Origin: Candidatus Obscuribacterales bacterium
Lineage (GTDB): Bacteria > Cyanobacteriota > Vampirovibrionia > Obscuribacterales > Obscuribacteraceae
Assembly: GCA_019637435.1 (NCBI GenBank)
Contig: JAHBVO010000003.1
Coordinates: 1,178,001 to 1,242,000 of the forward strand
Length of the DNA stretch: 64,000 bases
Direction of reading: 5' to 3'
Part shown: in pieces, positions 19,908-30,842 of the stretch
How the letters are laid out: every line of letters begins with the position of its first letter
Position numbering within the stretch: the stretch's first letter is position 1
The notes under the pieces: model-generated
What the model saw: the letters and a program-made list of their open reading frames with translations, nothing else
Told to the model about the DNA's origin: nothing
Database searches by the model: none
Made by a program: the position numbers and the translations under genes

Positions 19908-21308
19908 ATGAACCGCAGGAATATTTTGACATACAGCGTCAGGCGTAACACCGGTTTATCGGTGAGCATCGATTATCAAAGGCACAGCGTTGACAATGGA
20001 ATCGAGCTTCCGCACGGTCGCTCAATTGCGCCATCCGAAGGGCGTTTGGAAGAAAGCCTTTCAGAAATTTTTGTCCGAAATTTTGTTAGTGTCCTAGCGA
20101 TTGTTGACTTGCTGTTTTTGCTTTTGTGCAAGTCGGCGCTGGACAATGCTTTGTTTTTGACGTCGAAAGGGACTGTTTATATCGACCTTGCGATACACCT
20201 CTGTATCCTTGGAGCCGATGTGTGTTTGTGTCGAATCAATTTGTCGTACGCGAAGAGACAGGACCCCATCTTGATTGGATTGATTTCAATCTTCGCTCTG
20301 GTGGTGTTTTGTTCGGTACCGGCTGCGGTGTCGCTTGGTGTTGAGAAACTGCCGAATGCGATTCTGCACGCTCTCTTGGTTGTTAGCCCAGTAATCTCGT
20401 ATGGTTATATCTGTCCGCGCATTTTGAACCGGCGCAACTTTATGGCGATCTTTGCTGCTGTTCTCCTGGTGTTCAGTATGCATGCCCTTCTAACTGCGGG
20501 ATTGTGTATCTCGGACACGACGGCGATTGCCGGCCGTGAAATCGTAAGCGATGTTGGGCGCGCGCCGGTTTTTTTCGGTCATTCAGGAACGTTTGTTCCT
20601 GGTCTATGTTGGAATCCTAACACTCTAGCTATTGCCTTGATGATGCTACCAGCTGTGGTGCCCATTGTTTTGGACGGATGTAAATCTTCCTGGGCTAGAC
20701 TGAGCGCACGAGTGGCGATGATATTGATCAGCTGTCACTTATTGCTTACGTTTTCGAGGGCGGCAATTTTTAGCGTGTTGCTCTCTTTTGCATTGTGGCC
20801 TCTGTTGTCTGCGTCGAGAAGTCGCCGGACCGTTTTTATATCAATGTTGACGATTGTCTTTCTTGGAATTTTTCTTGTGCAGCAAGCGCTCAATTTAACA
20901 AGCGATTCTTCTATGCTCGCGCGAATCGACATCTGGAAAAATGAGTGTGCGGGGATTGTGCTAAATCCGTGGGGGCAGGGTCTGCCGGCTTTGGGTGCGG
21001 AGCGTATGCCTCATAGTTTGATTTTGGGTAGTCTTCAGTACTTTGGCTTCCAGGGACTGTTCGTCTTCAGTCTGCTGCTTGGGTATCAGTTAATCAAGCC
21101 AGCACGAAGCGCCTTGCAAAGCTCGTCTTCGCGCCTCTTGCTTGTGTTTCTTGCAAGCGTTGTTATCGTTCATGGCACGTTCGAATACTTCATTGGTCAT
21201 CCGTTGCTTTTTGCCAACTCTCTGTTCTGGATAATGCTTGGTTACTTGAATCTATTGCCGCTCGAGGACTCGAGGGGCTTGGCTCAGGTTGAGGCGCGGC
21301 GGGTTTGA
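19908..21308 (+). CDS. O-antigen ligase / polymerase-like membrane protein
   Basis: The protein has 466 residues and about eleven membrane segments. The Wzy/WaaL-type core is recognisable: a periplasmic stretch with GLCWNPNTLAIALMMLP, then LLLTFSRAAIFSVLLSF, and a periplasmic Arg-containing ARIDIWKNE motif before NPWGQGL. These Asn, Ser-Arg and Arg motifs are typical of the family. The family joins or polymerises undecaprenyl-linked glycans at the outer face of the inner membrane, either O-antigen or exopolysaccharide. The hydrophilic first 60 residues are unusually long, so a later start is possible. It lies 22 bp after the hydrolase gene. Confidence 0.75.
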   Translation: MNRRNILTYSVRRNTGLSVSIDYQRHSVDNGIELPHGRSIAPSEGRLEESLSEIFVRNFVSVLAIVDLLFLLLCKSALDNALFLTSKGTVYIDLAIHLCILGADVCLCRINLSYAKRQDPILIGLISIFALVVFCSVPAAVSLGVEKLPNAILHALLVVSPVISYGYICPRILNRRNFMAIFAAVLLVFSMHALLTAGLCISDTTAIAGREIVSDVGRAPVFFGHSGTFVPGLCWNPNTLAIALMMLPAVVPIVLDGCKSSWARLSARVAMILISCHLLLTFSRAAIFSVLLSFALWPLLSASRSRRTVFISMLTIVFLGIFLVQQALNLTSDSSMLARIDIWKNECAGIVLNPWGQGLPALGAERMPHSLILGSLQYFGFQGLFVFSLLLGYQLIKPARSALQSSSSRLLLVFLASVVIVHGTFEYFIGHPLLFANSLFWIMLGYLNLLPLEDSRGLAQVEARRV

Positions 21309-21437
21309 GTTTCTAAGTTATTACTTGTCCATTCATGTCGCAACAGATGCTCAAAAAACGGATGGCTCGTGCGATAGAATGATGCACTGTTGTACGTGAC
21401 CAGAGGCCCATGAAGGCGCGCAGCACTGGAGAATTTT

Positions 21438-22850
21438 ATGAAAGCCCTTATTGTGTTTGTCGTTGTTTTGCTAATCACCTTCGTCGGAGTCGCGGCATAC
21501 GGCAAGGATGAGGGGCAAGCCTCTCATAAGGACATCTATCAGGAAGCTTATGTCTACGGCTTTCCGATGGTGATGAACTACGGCATCATGTATGAATACT
21601 TCGTTGACCGAAATTCAGGACAATTCAAGGCGCCGTTCAACCAGATCTACAATGAAGCTCGGGTGTTTACACCCAAAGACACCGCGATTGTTACTCCGAA
21701 CAGCGATACTCCGTATTCATTTGTTGGAATGGATCTGCGGGCTGAGCCCCTCGTGTTCTCGTTACCCGAGGTTGAGAAGAATCGCTATTATGTGCTGCAG
21801 TTTGTCGACATGTACACCCACAACTACGCTTACCTGGGCACGCGCAGCACGGGAAATGATGCGGGCTGCTACATGGTGGCAGGACCGAATTGGAAAGGAA
21901 AGACGCCTTCGGGGATTAAGAAGGTAATTCATTGCGAGACGCAGTTTAGTCTTGCTGGTATTCGAACTCAGCTCCTGGGAGCCGACGATATGCCGAATGT
22001 CGCAAAGGTGCAGGCTGGCTACAAAGTGCAGCCGCTTTCTCAGTTTTTGAAACAGTCCCCACCGGAGCCCGCGCCGGCGATTGATTTCCCGCCATTCGAG
22101 AAAGATGGTATGAAACTGCAGTTTCCGAAGTTTCTGAACTACGTGCTGCAGTTCTGTCCGCCAGTGGATGAAGAAAAGGCGCTCCGGGCGCGGTTCTCTA
22201 CCGTTGGAATTGAGGCTGGTAAACCTTTTGAACTCGAAAAGCTGTCCGACGCAGACAAGACTGCTGAGGCGCTTGCTGTCAAAGACGGCTACGATTCTAT
22301 CGCGAAGCGAAGAGACAACATCGGTAACAACATCAACGGTTGGCTCATCGGCTCCATTCTAGGCGACAGGGCGTTTTACCATGGCGACTGGGTAATGCGG
22401 GCAGCCGGTGCGATGGCTGGGATCTATGGAAATAGTGCTGAGGAGGCTGTTTATCCGCTGGCGAAGAACGATGCGGATGGTCAGCCACTCGACGGCAGTA
22501 AGAATAACTACAAACTGACTTTTGCTCCTGGTGAATACCCTCCGGTGAACGCCTTCTGGTCGGTGACTATGTATGATGGCAAGACGCAGCTACTGGTCGA
22601 GAACTCCATTGACCGCTATCTTATTAACTCGCCCATGCTGTCTTCAATGAAGAAGAACGACGATGGCTCGGTCTCGATCTACATTCAGAAAGATCCTCCT
22701 GCGGCTGAGTATAAGTCAAACTGGTTGCCCGCACCGGATGGTCCGATTTATCTGGTGATGCGCCTTTACTGGCCGAAGGATACTCAGCCTTCAATCCTGC
22801 CGGCAGGCTCAGGGACCTGGAAGCCGCCAGCGATAGAAGTTGCGAAATAG
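21438..22850 (+). CDS. DUF1254 / DUF1214 domain protein, exported
   Basis: The protein has 470 residues with an N-terminal signal peptide (MKALIVFVVVLLITFVGVAA). The first half matches DUF1254: an EAYVYGFPMVMNYGIMYEYF segment, TPNSDTPYSF, and YVLQFVDMYTHNYAYLGTR. The last third matches DUF1214: FWSVTMYDGKTQLLVENSIDRYLIN and an IYIQKDPP / NWLPAPDGPIYLVMRLYWP ending. The length is normal for two-domain members. The family is common in soil and aquatic bacteria and its biochemical role is not established. A good ribosome binding site (GGAG) precedes the ATG. It stands alone between the O-antigen ligase-like gene and a small membrane protein gene. Confidence 0.9.
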   Translation: MKALIVFVVVLLITFVGVAAYGKDEGQASHKDIYQEAYVYGFPMVMNYGIMYEYFVDRNSGQFKAPFNQIYNEARVFTPKDTAIVTPNSDTPYSFVGMDLRAEPLVFSLPEVEKNRYYVLQFVDMYTHNYAYLGTRSTGNDAGCYMVAGPNWKGKTPSGIKKVIHCETQFSLAGIRTQLLGADDMPNVAKVQAGYKVQPLSQFLKQSPPEPAPAIDFPPFEKDGMKLQFPKFLNYVLQFCPPVDEEKALRARFSTVGIEAGKPFELEKLSDADKTAEALAVKDGYDSIAKRRDNIGNNINGWLIGSILGDRAFYHGDWVMRAAGAMAGIYGNSAEEAVYPLAKNDADGQPLDGSKNNYKLTFAPGEYPPVNAFWSVTMYDGKTQLLVENSIDRYLINSPMLSSMKKNDDGSVSIYIQKDPPAAEYKSNWLPAPDGPIYLVMRLYWPKDTQPSILPAGSGTWKPPAIEVAK

Positions 22851-22906
22851 ACAGCAAATACTCACCGCGGAACAGTTTTTTGTTTGGAATAGGCAATGCC
22901 AACACA

Positions 22907-23509
22907 ATGGACGAATTAATCATTCCAGAAACGGCGCACGCCGTTGCCACTGCGAGAGTTAGGGCCTTACCGCGCGTAACTGTGTCAGGCGGTCTCTCTG
23001 TGCTGTTCGCAACCGCTTTCTTTTACTTTGTGTGGGTTTGGATTTCATTCGTTGGCCGACCTGAGACCGAGGTTTTTGGTTTGGTCTTAGCTAACACAAG
23101 ATTCAATTTCGCTATTTTAACTGTCTGCATTGTCTTCAGCTGGACGCTATCTGTTCACTTCTTTAGAATTGCGAATTTATGGTTACGCTGGAGGGCTGAG
23201 GTAACAAAAGCGCTTGAGACCCAACCTCATCCATTTGAGGTCTTCATTGATGATAGGAACTCGAAGTTGAACGTCCAGCTTCGAGATCCCAATTGCCCCA
23301 AACGAAAGTTCGGCGCCGCAGAAGTGGTTTCTCAAGGGGATTTAGACGGAGTCTCGCGGGGGCAGTGGCTCAACGCAGAAGTTTTTAGGGGACCGCGTTT
23401 CAATCAGCCTGTCGCAGTAAGTCTGGAAACATCAAAGATACAAAAAGCTGTGGTTCTGCTGAAACCGACTCGCGAACAATCTTATTTTGCATTACGTTAT
23501 CGCGGTTAA
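22907..23509 (+). CDS. Hypothetical protein with two membrane segments
   Basis: The protein has 200 residues from the ATG at 22907 (MDELIIPETAHAV); an in-frame TTG at 22880 is possible. Two hydrophobic segments are visible: GGLSVLFATAFFYFVWVWI and FNFAILTVCIVFSWTLSVHF. A soluble C-terminal domain of about 110 residues follows, of beta-rich look (HPFEVFIDDRNSKLNVQL). I do not recognise a family. The gene is 57 bp after the DUF1254 gene. A short GC-rich palindrome at 23501-23515 spans its stop codon. It lacks a following T-run, so it is not clearly a terminator. Confidence 0.5.
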   Translation: MDELIIPETAHAVATARVRALPRVTVSGGLSVLFATAFFYFVWVWISFVGRPETEVFGLVLANTRFNFAILTVCIVFSWTLSVHFFRIANLWLRWRAEVTKALETQPHPFEVFIDDRNSKLNVQLRDPNCPKRKFGAAEVVSQGDLDGVSRGQWLNAEVFRGPRFNQPVAVSLETSKIQKAVVLLKPTREQSYFALRYRG

Positions 23510-23720
23510 ACCGCGACTGTCTTACGTGTCGTGACGATGCTGTGAAGCCGTTATGGATGGTTCGGGATTGTCTGTAGTCGACTCCTACGAGTCAACTTTG
23601 CATGCCATCATATATAGTGCATTGTCGGACCTTCTGCTGCAAGCTGAATCGCTTTTTGCACTCCGCGATGACGCATGTTGCCTCCCTCTGTTATGGTCTT
23701 CTGCGAAACCAATTTCCCAA

Positions 23721-24815
23721 TTACTTTGCCGCTTTTCGCACGTACAGATAATCTCCTTTATATGTCGGGTCCGGCTCCGCCGTCAAATCTGCACCGGGCG
23801 TGTTGGTTCGATGCATGTTTCCAATGACTCCGTACTGAATACTATGTCCCATCTTCCCGGAGTCCACCTCTGTGAAATTAACAGTCTGCGTGCCTTCGAT
23901 ATTTCCAGGCAGTTCCCAAGGCTGTTCGTCTTTCGCCAAATCGGATCCCGTTCTAGGATTGCCGTGGACGAACTTTGAGAGCCGCAGCGGCAAATCCTTT
24001 TTCGACACGAAGATTCTCGTCTTCTCGCCGTTTGCGGCGACTTTGTAAAAGTAATTTCGGAACGTCGCCCGGTCGATGTCCGGAGACGTCAAAACAACTT
24101 CAGAAAACTTCTTCGGTTGCGCATTGCCATTGTCGAATCGCGACTGTAGATACCAGTTCACCAAACGGTTTCCCATGCTATGCGAAACTGTCATCACTTG
24201 CTTCGCTTCAAAACGATTCACCAATCCCTGTAGAAAAACCTGGAACGGACGCACGCTCCACTCAGCGTTGCATTCGTCCGTGGTGTAGTTTTTCGTCTTG
24301 CCAGCGGACGGCCAGGAGAACAAAACGACCGGCTCTTTCAACGCAATCGATAGGCGAGCAGCCGAGCGTGCCGCCGCGCCGAACTTGTTGTTGTACCCGT
24401 GGACAAAGACGCATGTCTCTTTGAACTCTGTGCTTTGATGCTTCATCTGAAGTGATTTGTAGAAGTCTTCTATCGGAAGTTGCTCGATGTTCTCCAACTT
24501 TTGACCAGCTTTTTTGTCCGTCAACTTCCATCCGAGTTTCGACACTCCTTGTTTATCGATTGTCTGCCCAGGCGCGAGATCGACGGCGACAGTCACAATT
24601 CCATAATCGACGTTTTGATTGTGCTTCTCTCGATTTCTATATCCTGTATAAGTTTTTTTCTGGTCATCAAACTGCCTGGAAGTCGCAAAATAAACTGGAA
24701 CCGAAACCCAAGATGCTTTCTCCGCGCCGGATGCTGGTGTGGGAGCTATCGCTGTGCTAAAAGCAATGACTAGCGAAATTGCGGTGATTGTTTGCATCTG
24801 AACGTCTCGTCGCAT
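23721..24815 (-). CDS. DUF900-type exported alpha/beta-hydrolase (paralogue 1)
   Basis: The protein has 364 residues, starting at an ATG with AGGAGAAACAA directly upstream. A signal peptide ends near PASGA. The start of the mature domain, VPVYFATSRQFDD, is characteristic of the DUF900 / YbfF-like hydrolase family. A VFVHGYNN oxyanion-loop motif lies at about 136-143, and the nucleophile elbow SHSMGNR places Ser213 as nucleophile. An SPDIDR motif supplies the acid, and a late GHSIQYG can supply the His. These proteins are predicted serine esterases of unknown substrate. Two further members occur at 34867 and 36147. It is divergent from the macroglobulin gene at 25071. Confidence 0.8.
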   Translation of the reverse strand: MRRDVQMQTITAISLVIAFSTAIAPTPASGAEKASWVSVPVYFATSRQFDDQKKTYTGYRNREKHNQNVDYGIVTVAVDLAPGQTIDKQGVSKLGWKLTDKKAGQKLENIEQLPIEDFYKSLQMKHQSTEFKETCVFVHGYNNKFGAAARSAARLSIALKEPVVLFSWPSAGKTKNYTTDECNAEWSVRPFQVFLQGLVNRFEAKQVMTVSHSMGNRLVNWYLQSRFDNGNAQPKKFSEVVLTSPDIDRATFRNYFYKVAANGEKTRIFVSKKDLPLRLSKFVHGNPRTGSDLAKDEQPWELPGNIEGTQTVNFTEVDSGKMGHSIQYGVIGNMHRTNTPGADLTAEPDPTYKGDYLYVRKAAK

Positions 24816-25070
24816 TTGTTTCTCCTGAGGAGGTATGGCATGAATCGGTCTTGCGTTCTACCACGACTTGATGTGCTTTGATATCCCCCGAACGGGTTGA
24901 ATTCGCGAGATTTAGATTGGAAGCGGTTTATCTAATCGGTTAGAAAATTTTCGAGAAAACCATTTTGCGCGGTTCGCGGGTATTGCTGTCACTCAAAACC
25001 GGCTGTTTTTGCTACAATCAGCGCTTCTCAAATACTTACCGCGCTGCCAAAACAGCCAGGAGCGTTCGCC

Positions 25071-28000
25071 ATGTCTGACGGAAGATTCACCAGGGTTGTG
25101 TCTGCGAGCCTCGCTTGCTCGATACTTCTCGTAAATCTGGGCTCTGCGACGCCATCCTGCGCGAAGTCATCGAAACATTCGAAGGCGTCCAAAGCTTCGA
25201 AGGGCGCGAAGATTATTGAGACGAAAGTTGAAGAAACAGCCAAGCCGGCAGAGCCTGTTCCGGTCAAAAAAGTCATGGCGACTTCCTATTCGCTGGGCGG
25301 AACTGAGCGCTACTTAACCATGCTCAGCACCGACAAGCCTATTTATCGTGCTGGCGACAAGCTCTATCTCCGTGGAGTTATGTTGAATTCTCTGAACAAA
25401 CAACCTTTTCCTCGCTTTTCCGACTTGCGATATGGCGGTCACATTGAAATCCGAGGTCCCAAGGGGGAAATAATCGCGAGAGACAATGCACAGATACAGG
25501 ACAGCGTGTGGAGTTACATTTGGGATGTTCCTCGCGGCGCGCTTGGCGGGGAGTACACCGCCTACCTCTCATTTGCGCAAGCTCCATTTGCGCCATCTGA
25601 GCGGAAGTTTGATGTTCGCGCTTTTCGAAATACGCGTTTGAAATCGCAGATAACTTTCGTTCGAGATGGATATGCGCCGGGTGAGAAAGTTTCAGCAGTT
25701 CTCGACGTTAAACGTGCTGAGGGCGGTATTCCCGCTTCGGCGAAAGTCATGGTGACTGCAACGATAGATGGTGTCGCGATGAACTGCGGCACGGCTTCCG
25801 TCGATAATAACGGTCTATGTCAAGTCTCCTTCGATCTTCCGCATGAAATCGAACGCGGCGAAGGAACTTTAGCGCTGGTTATCTCTGATGGGGGCGTCGT
25901 CGAAACCGCCTCGAAGACGATTCCAATCCTGCTCAAAACCGTGGACTTGCAAATGTATCCTGAAGGCGGTGATTTGCTCGCTGGGCATAAAAACCGCGTT
26001 TACATCGAGGCGTCGCAAACAAACGGAAAGCCTGCCGATCTCGTCGGCAGAATCATGCTCGCGGGCACGAATGGTGAGGCACCACGGGAAGTGGCAGAGG
26101 TTAAAACTGAACACGAGGGGCGTGGGCGGTTTGAGTTTACACCTGAAGCTGGCAAGAAGTACTATCTAGCGGTTTCTCAACCAAGCGGTATAGCAAAAAC
26201 TTTTCCGCTTCCAGAAGCGAAACTGACGGGCGCGACGATAACCACCGACCAGGAAGTTTTTCGCCGCGAACAACCAATTGTTTTGCTTACAGATAGTTCT
26301 GAGAAGACTTACAAGGTAAGCCTTTATAAACGTGAGGTGAAAATCGCCGATTATAAAGTCGATCTGCAGAATCAACCAAAGGATGGTCAGCAACGCGTTC
26401 AGTTCAATTTGTCGGATGATATTGACGGCGTTTTGACTGCCACTATATGGAGTGCCAGTGGTGAGCCTCTTGCGGAGCGGCTAATTTTTCGCGAGACGTC
26501 TTCTCCAATCAATATAAGCATTACTCCAGCGAAAAAATCTTATATTCCCGGTGAAACAGCAGAGCTGACGGTGAAGGCGACGGATGAAAACGGAAAGCCG
26601 CTCTCAACGGTGGTTGGCTTGACGGTGTCTGATGAAACTGTCATTGAGATGATCGACAAGCGTGAGCAATCACCGAACCTGGAGGTGATGTACTTCCTCG
26701 AGCCGGAGGTTAAAAATCTTGCTGATGCTCACGTATATATGGATGCAAAAAATTCCAAAGCTCCATTAGCAACTGATTTGCTTTTGGGAACGCAGGGGTG
26801 GCGTCGATTTGCTTTGCTTGATGCAAAAGATTTTGTCGCGAAAAATGGCAGCAAGGCTAAGCGCGTTTTGGGCGGTTGCCTGGGTCGACCAATTGGAAGC
26901 CGCATTGGCGAGGACGGCAGACCTCTGCAGGTATCAACCATCAGCGTGGACCACTTCAAACGCTGAACAGCATCGATAGATATACTTTCTTTCCCTCGGT
27001 TCCCGAACTTCCGGTGGAGCAGATGCGAGTTCGGGAGGAGATTGGTCGGGTTGAGGGACCACGTGATGTTAACCTGTTCCAAGTTGAGCCCACCGTGCTC
27101 GACGAACGTCACTTCACGACAGGTCGTGCTGAGCGCCATCAGAAGACTTCGCCGACTTTGCCTGAAGGCCTACCTATTCCGGATTCTGACGGGCAAATCA
27201 GTATGCATGGATACAGTCTGGCTGTCGGAGCAACGAGCCCCTCAGTGTATGTGCGAGAGTATTCGCATAAAGTGCGTCCCGGGAGGCAGCCAGGCGACCG
27301 AAACGATTTCACCGAGACTCTCTACTGGAATTCCGGCGTGAGAACCGACGCCAAGACCGGCGAGGCGAAAGTTAAATTCGCTTTGAGCGATAACGTCACG
27401 ACGTTCCGCGTAAGTGCGGATGCGTTTTCCGAGAGTGGTGGCATTGGCAGTACCAGCCTTGGCTTGCAATCGCAGCAGCCGTTTTACACGGAGGCGAAAC
27501 TGCCGCTTGAAGTTACTGCTGGTGACAAGATTCTAATTCCCGTCAACTTCGTTAACACCACCGATGGTGCATTATCTTCACCGGTCGCGACCATAGATAT
27601 CAAAGGTCAAATGACTCAAAGCAGTTTCAAAAAGTTTGATGCCGCTCTTGGTGCGGGTGAGCGGGCTCGTTTGATTGAAACTCTCACAATCGGCGACAAG
27701 ATTGGCGATTCAACAATCACGGTCAGCACAAAGGCTGGTGACTTCCGTGACAAGGTGACGCGCAACCTGAAGGTTACGTCCAACGGTTTCCCGCGCGAAC
27801 AGGGTTTCGCTGGAATAATCGAAGGCGGAAAGAGTGTCGTGAAGACTATCAATGTTCCAAGCTTCGTGCCGGGCAGTTTGACGGTCAAAGGTGTTGCGTA
27901 TCCGTCGCCGCTCGGCAATTTGACCGAGGCGCTTCAACGATTAATTCAGGAACCAAGTGGTTGCTTCGAGCAGACTTCATCTACGAGTTATCCGCTCACG

Positions 28001-29401
28001 ATGGCTCAGCAGTACTTCCTGACGCACCAAAACGTGGACGCCAAATTCGTTGAGGATTCGCGCAAGAAATTGGATGCTGGCTATAAACTGCTGGTGAGCT
28101 TCTGGTGCCCCGACCGCGGTTACGAGTGGTTCGGTGAGAATCCGGGTCACGAGGCACTGACCGCCTTTGGTCTGATGCACTTCAATGATATGAAGAAGGT
28201 GCGGGAAGTTGACAACGATATGATAGCGACGACACAGACTTGGCTCATGAAGCAGAAGGATGGACAGGGCGGTTTCAATCGGAAACGTCGCAGTCTGCAC
28301 ACGTGGGTTGAGGACAAGGAGTGCTCGGACGGTTACATTGTGTGGGCGCTGCTCGAGTGCGGCCAGCCGGTCGCGTCGTTGAAGGATGAAATTGCGCGGC
28401 TGAAGAAGCAAGCTGAGTCGAGCAAGAATTCGTATGTGGTGGCACTGGCTGCGAATGCGTTGTACTTGGCTGGAGACAAAGCGGCTGCGAAAACTTTGAT
28501 GGACCGCCTAGCTGCTAAACAGAAAACTGATGGTAGCGTTGACGGTATCACGCAGAGCATCGTCGGTAGTGGCGGTGAGGCGTTGCAAGTTGAGGGAACC
28601 TCGCTCGCGACGCTTGCCTGGCTTCGTGATAATGCCTACGCCGGAAACGTCAGCAAGAGCATCAAGTTCCTCGCGGACTCGTGCAAAGCCGGACGTTATG
28701 GTTCGACCCAAGCGACGGTATTGGCGTTGCGATCTGTTTTAGAGTACGACAAGAACTGTGCGAAGAAACGCGAATTCGGAACCATCAGTATATTTGTAGA
28801 TGATAAACAAGTTGGCGAGCCGGTTGCGTTTAGTGACACCGCTCAAGATGCGCTCACTTTCCCAAACTTGGTCGATTCGTTGACGCCAGGCGAGCATAAG
28901 GTGGAATTGCGCATGAACGGTGGCAATACAATGCCGTACTCCGTCGCGTTGAACTACAGCGCGCTGACGCCGCAGTCATCGGAGGAGTGCGCGGTTGATA
29001 TCTCGGTGAAGATGTCGGATACGAAACTGTCCGAAGGCGAAGCTGCGGAAGCGTTGGTAACCGTGGAGAATAAGACTAAAGGGCTGATACCGAACCCGGT
29101 GGCGATTGTAGGCGTTCCTGGTGGTATGGAAGTTCGGCATGACCAGCTTAAGGAGTTGGTGAAAAAGGGCAAGATTGACGCCTATGAAGTGCGCGGCCGT
29201 GAGGTTGTGCTTTACTGGCGTGGTATCGCGGGTAATGCGATAATGGAAGTGCCGGTGAGCTTGATTGCGGCGGTGCCAGGTACGTATACTGCGCCGGCGA
29301 GCCGGGCGTATCTGTATTACACGGATGAGCACAAGTGCTGGATTGATGGAGCGAAGGTGGAGATTGCGCCGAAAGTGCAGGTGGCGGAGTTGACTAAGTA
29401 G
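25071..29401 (+). pseudogene. Alpha-2-macroglobulin family protein with thioester, split by a frameshift
   Basis: Two overlapping open frames (25071-26966 and 26861-29401) together make one macroglobulin of about 1440 residues. The first begins with a signal peptide (VVSASLACSILLVNLGSATP). It carries the MG1/MG2-like TDKPIYRAGDKLYLRGVML and reaches LLLGTQGWRRFALLDAKDF. The second continues with the alpha-2-macroglobulin domain (YWNSGVRTDAKTGEAKVKFA). It then has the thioester domain with GCFEQTSSTSYP (Cys-Phe-Glu-Gln codons at 27962-27973), a helical toroid and a receptor-binding-like end. The frame changes by one missing base (or two extra) between about 26858 and 26966. Either the gene is inactivated or the base call is wrong. 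Intact family members trap proteases covalently in the periplasm. TACAAT at 25013-25018 is a possible -10 box. Confidence 0.85.
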
Positions 29402-29443
29402 GATTAGTCTGTTTAGCTATTCTGTGCGGCGCTGCGAGGAGTC

Positions 29444-30748
29444 GTGGAATTAGTGAAAAGTATGTTTCAGGGGTTTTATAGCTCCCCAGTCGTTGACGAT
29501 GAATTTGCGAGTAAATGCGTAGTGTCATTTGACACAAACGTTCTTCTCCATCTTTATCGCTATTCAAAGGAAACATCTGATACCTTCCTACGAATACTCC
29601 AAAACAAGCATCTTTCGAGTCGACTTTTCTTAAGTCATCAAGTCGCACTAGAGTATCATCGGCACCGCGAGCAGTATCAAAATATCGACCGGGACTACTT
29701 TGATTTAAGTGAAATAAAGACCCTAAAAGCAATACGAGATAAGTGGCAAGCTCGTGTACATACTTACTATGATTTTCCCAACGCTTCGAAAATCTTGAAC
29801 GGTGCTATCGAGTCGCTAGATGGAATTTTAAGACAACCTCAAACTCCAGCTTATCGAACGCAGGCCGAAAGTATTTCGAATTCCCTGTCGGAGATTTTTC
29901 ACGGTAAAGTTGGGGAGCCTTATGATGAATCCCAGTTAAGTGAGATTTTTCGATTGTCCGAAATTAGAGTTGCCTGCGGGAAACCTCCAGGACTTAAAGA
30001 TTATTCGAAGGAGTCCAACAAACTTGGAGATATCATCATCTGGCTTCAGCTGGTCGATTACATGAAGAGCTTGGATAGATCAACATTGCTATTCATAACC
30101 GATGAAAGCAAGCTAGACTGGTGGCATTTGTCCGCAGGCAGCAGGATTTCCCACCCTGAGCTGGTGTCCGAATTAAGGCTAAAGGCGAAGGCCGACTTGG
30201 CGATAATGAGCGCTGCGGAATTCGTGAGCTCGTTTGTTAAAAGACTTGATTCCACCGTCAACGAATCTTCACTGTCCCGAACTGCGGCAGAAATTCAATC
30301 ATTCGACGATGTTCTGTCTGGCGAACGACCACTCGGCCTTAACGCTCATAACGAACTTTATGCATTTGAAAAGCTTGGACGCATACTCCTGGAGGCTGAT
30401 CTGGATTACGAGCAACTGCCAGCCGATGAATATCTGGATGGATTTATATTTGCCAGGGAAGGAATTTTGAACGAGAGACGTATATTTTTCGCAATGAAAG
30501 TGGCTGCTCGGAGCAGTTTGAGTTCGTTAACGGTTAACTTCTCTATGACCGGTTTGAAGCGGCTCTACCAAAGACAAAAAGTAGACTCAATTCTCTTGCT
30601 CATTTATGATCCTCTCAACCGCGAACTTTACTGGTCAAAAGATTTCGCAAGTTTTGTCATTGGTCCTTCGCACAGGGCAATGCTAAGAGTGCCTAGGTCA
30701 CAGCTGTTAACCCCGATTGCTCTTCTCGAATTATTCGAGGACATTTAA
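29444..30748 (+). CDS. PIN-like domain protein (DUF4935 / PIN_8 type), putative RNase
   Basis: The protein has 434 residues from the GTG at 29444. A GTG at 29453 and an ATG at 29462 are alternatives; GAGGAG lies at 29436-29441. Residues 25-35 read VVSFDTNVLL, the first acidic motif of PIN-like nucleases. An LEYHRHREQ segment provides a middle acidic residue. KLGDIIIWLQLVDY and LFITDESKLDWW supply the later acidic residues. HPELVSEL follows, as in the PIN_8 family. The remaining 170 residues form an unrecognised C-terminal domain. PIN_8 proteins are often found near defence genes, and RNA cleavage is the expected activity. Neighbours are a putative PD-(D/E)XK protein and a HEPN-like protein. 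Confidence 0.75.
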   Translation: MELVKSMFQGFYSSPVVDDEFASKCVVSFDTNVLLHLYRYSKETSDTFLRILQNKHLSSRLFLSHQVALEYHRHREQYQNIDRDYFDLSEIKTLKAIRDKWQARVHTYYDFPNASKILNGAIESLDGILRQPQTPAYRTQAESISNSLSEIFHGKVGEPYDESQLSEIFRLSEIRVACGKPPGLKDYSKESNKLGDIIIWLQLVDYMKSLDRSTLLFITDESKLDWWHLSAGSRISHPELVSELRLKAKADLAIMSAAEFVSSFVKRLDSTVNESSLSRTAAEIQSFDDVLSGERPLGLNAHNELYAFEKLGRILLEADLDYEQLPADEYLDGFIFAREGILNERRIFFAMKVAARSSLSSLTVNFSMTGLKRLYQRQKVDSILLLIYDPLNRELYWSKDFASFVIGPSHRAMLRVPRSQLLTPIALLELFEDI

Positions 30749-30760
30749 GTGAAGGTGCTC

Positions 30761-30786
30761 ACAATGAACTTTATTTGACTCATTGT
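30761..30786. terminator. Inverted repeat between convergent genes (possible terminator)
   Basis: ACAATGA at 30761-30767 and TCATTGT at 30780-30786 form a perfect 7-bp stem with a 12-nt loop. It lies in the 94-bp gap between the ends of the PIN-like gene and the PD-(D/E)XK-like gene. There is no strong T-run, so termination is only a possibility. Confidence 0.35.
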
Positions 30787-30842
30787 CACGATAGCTCCCT
30801 CGGGGGTTTGGCGTGTAAGCCGAGATCAGCTTTTGCACCAAT

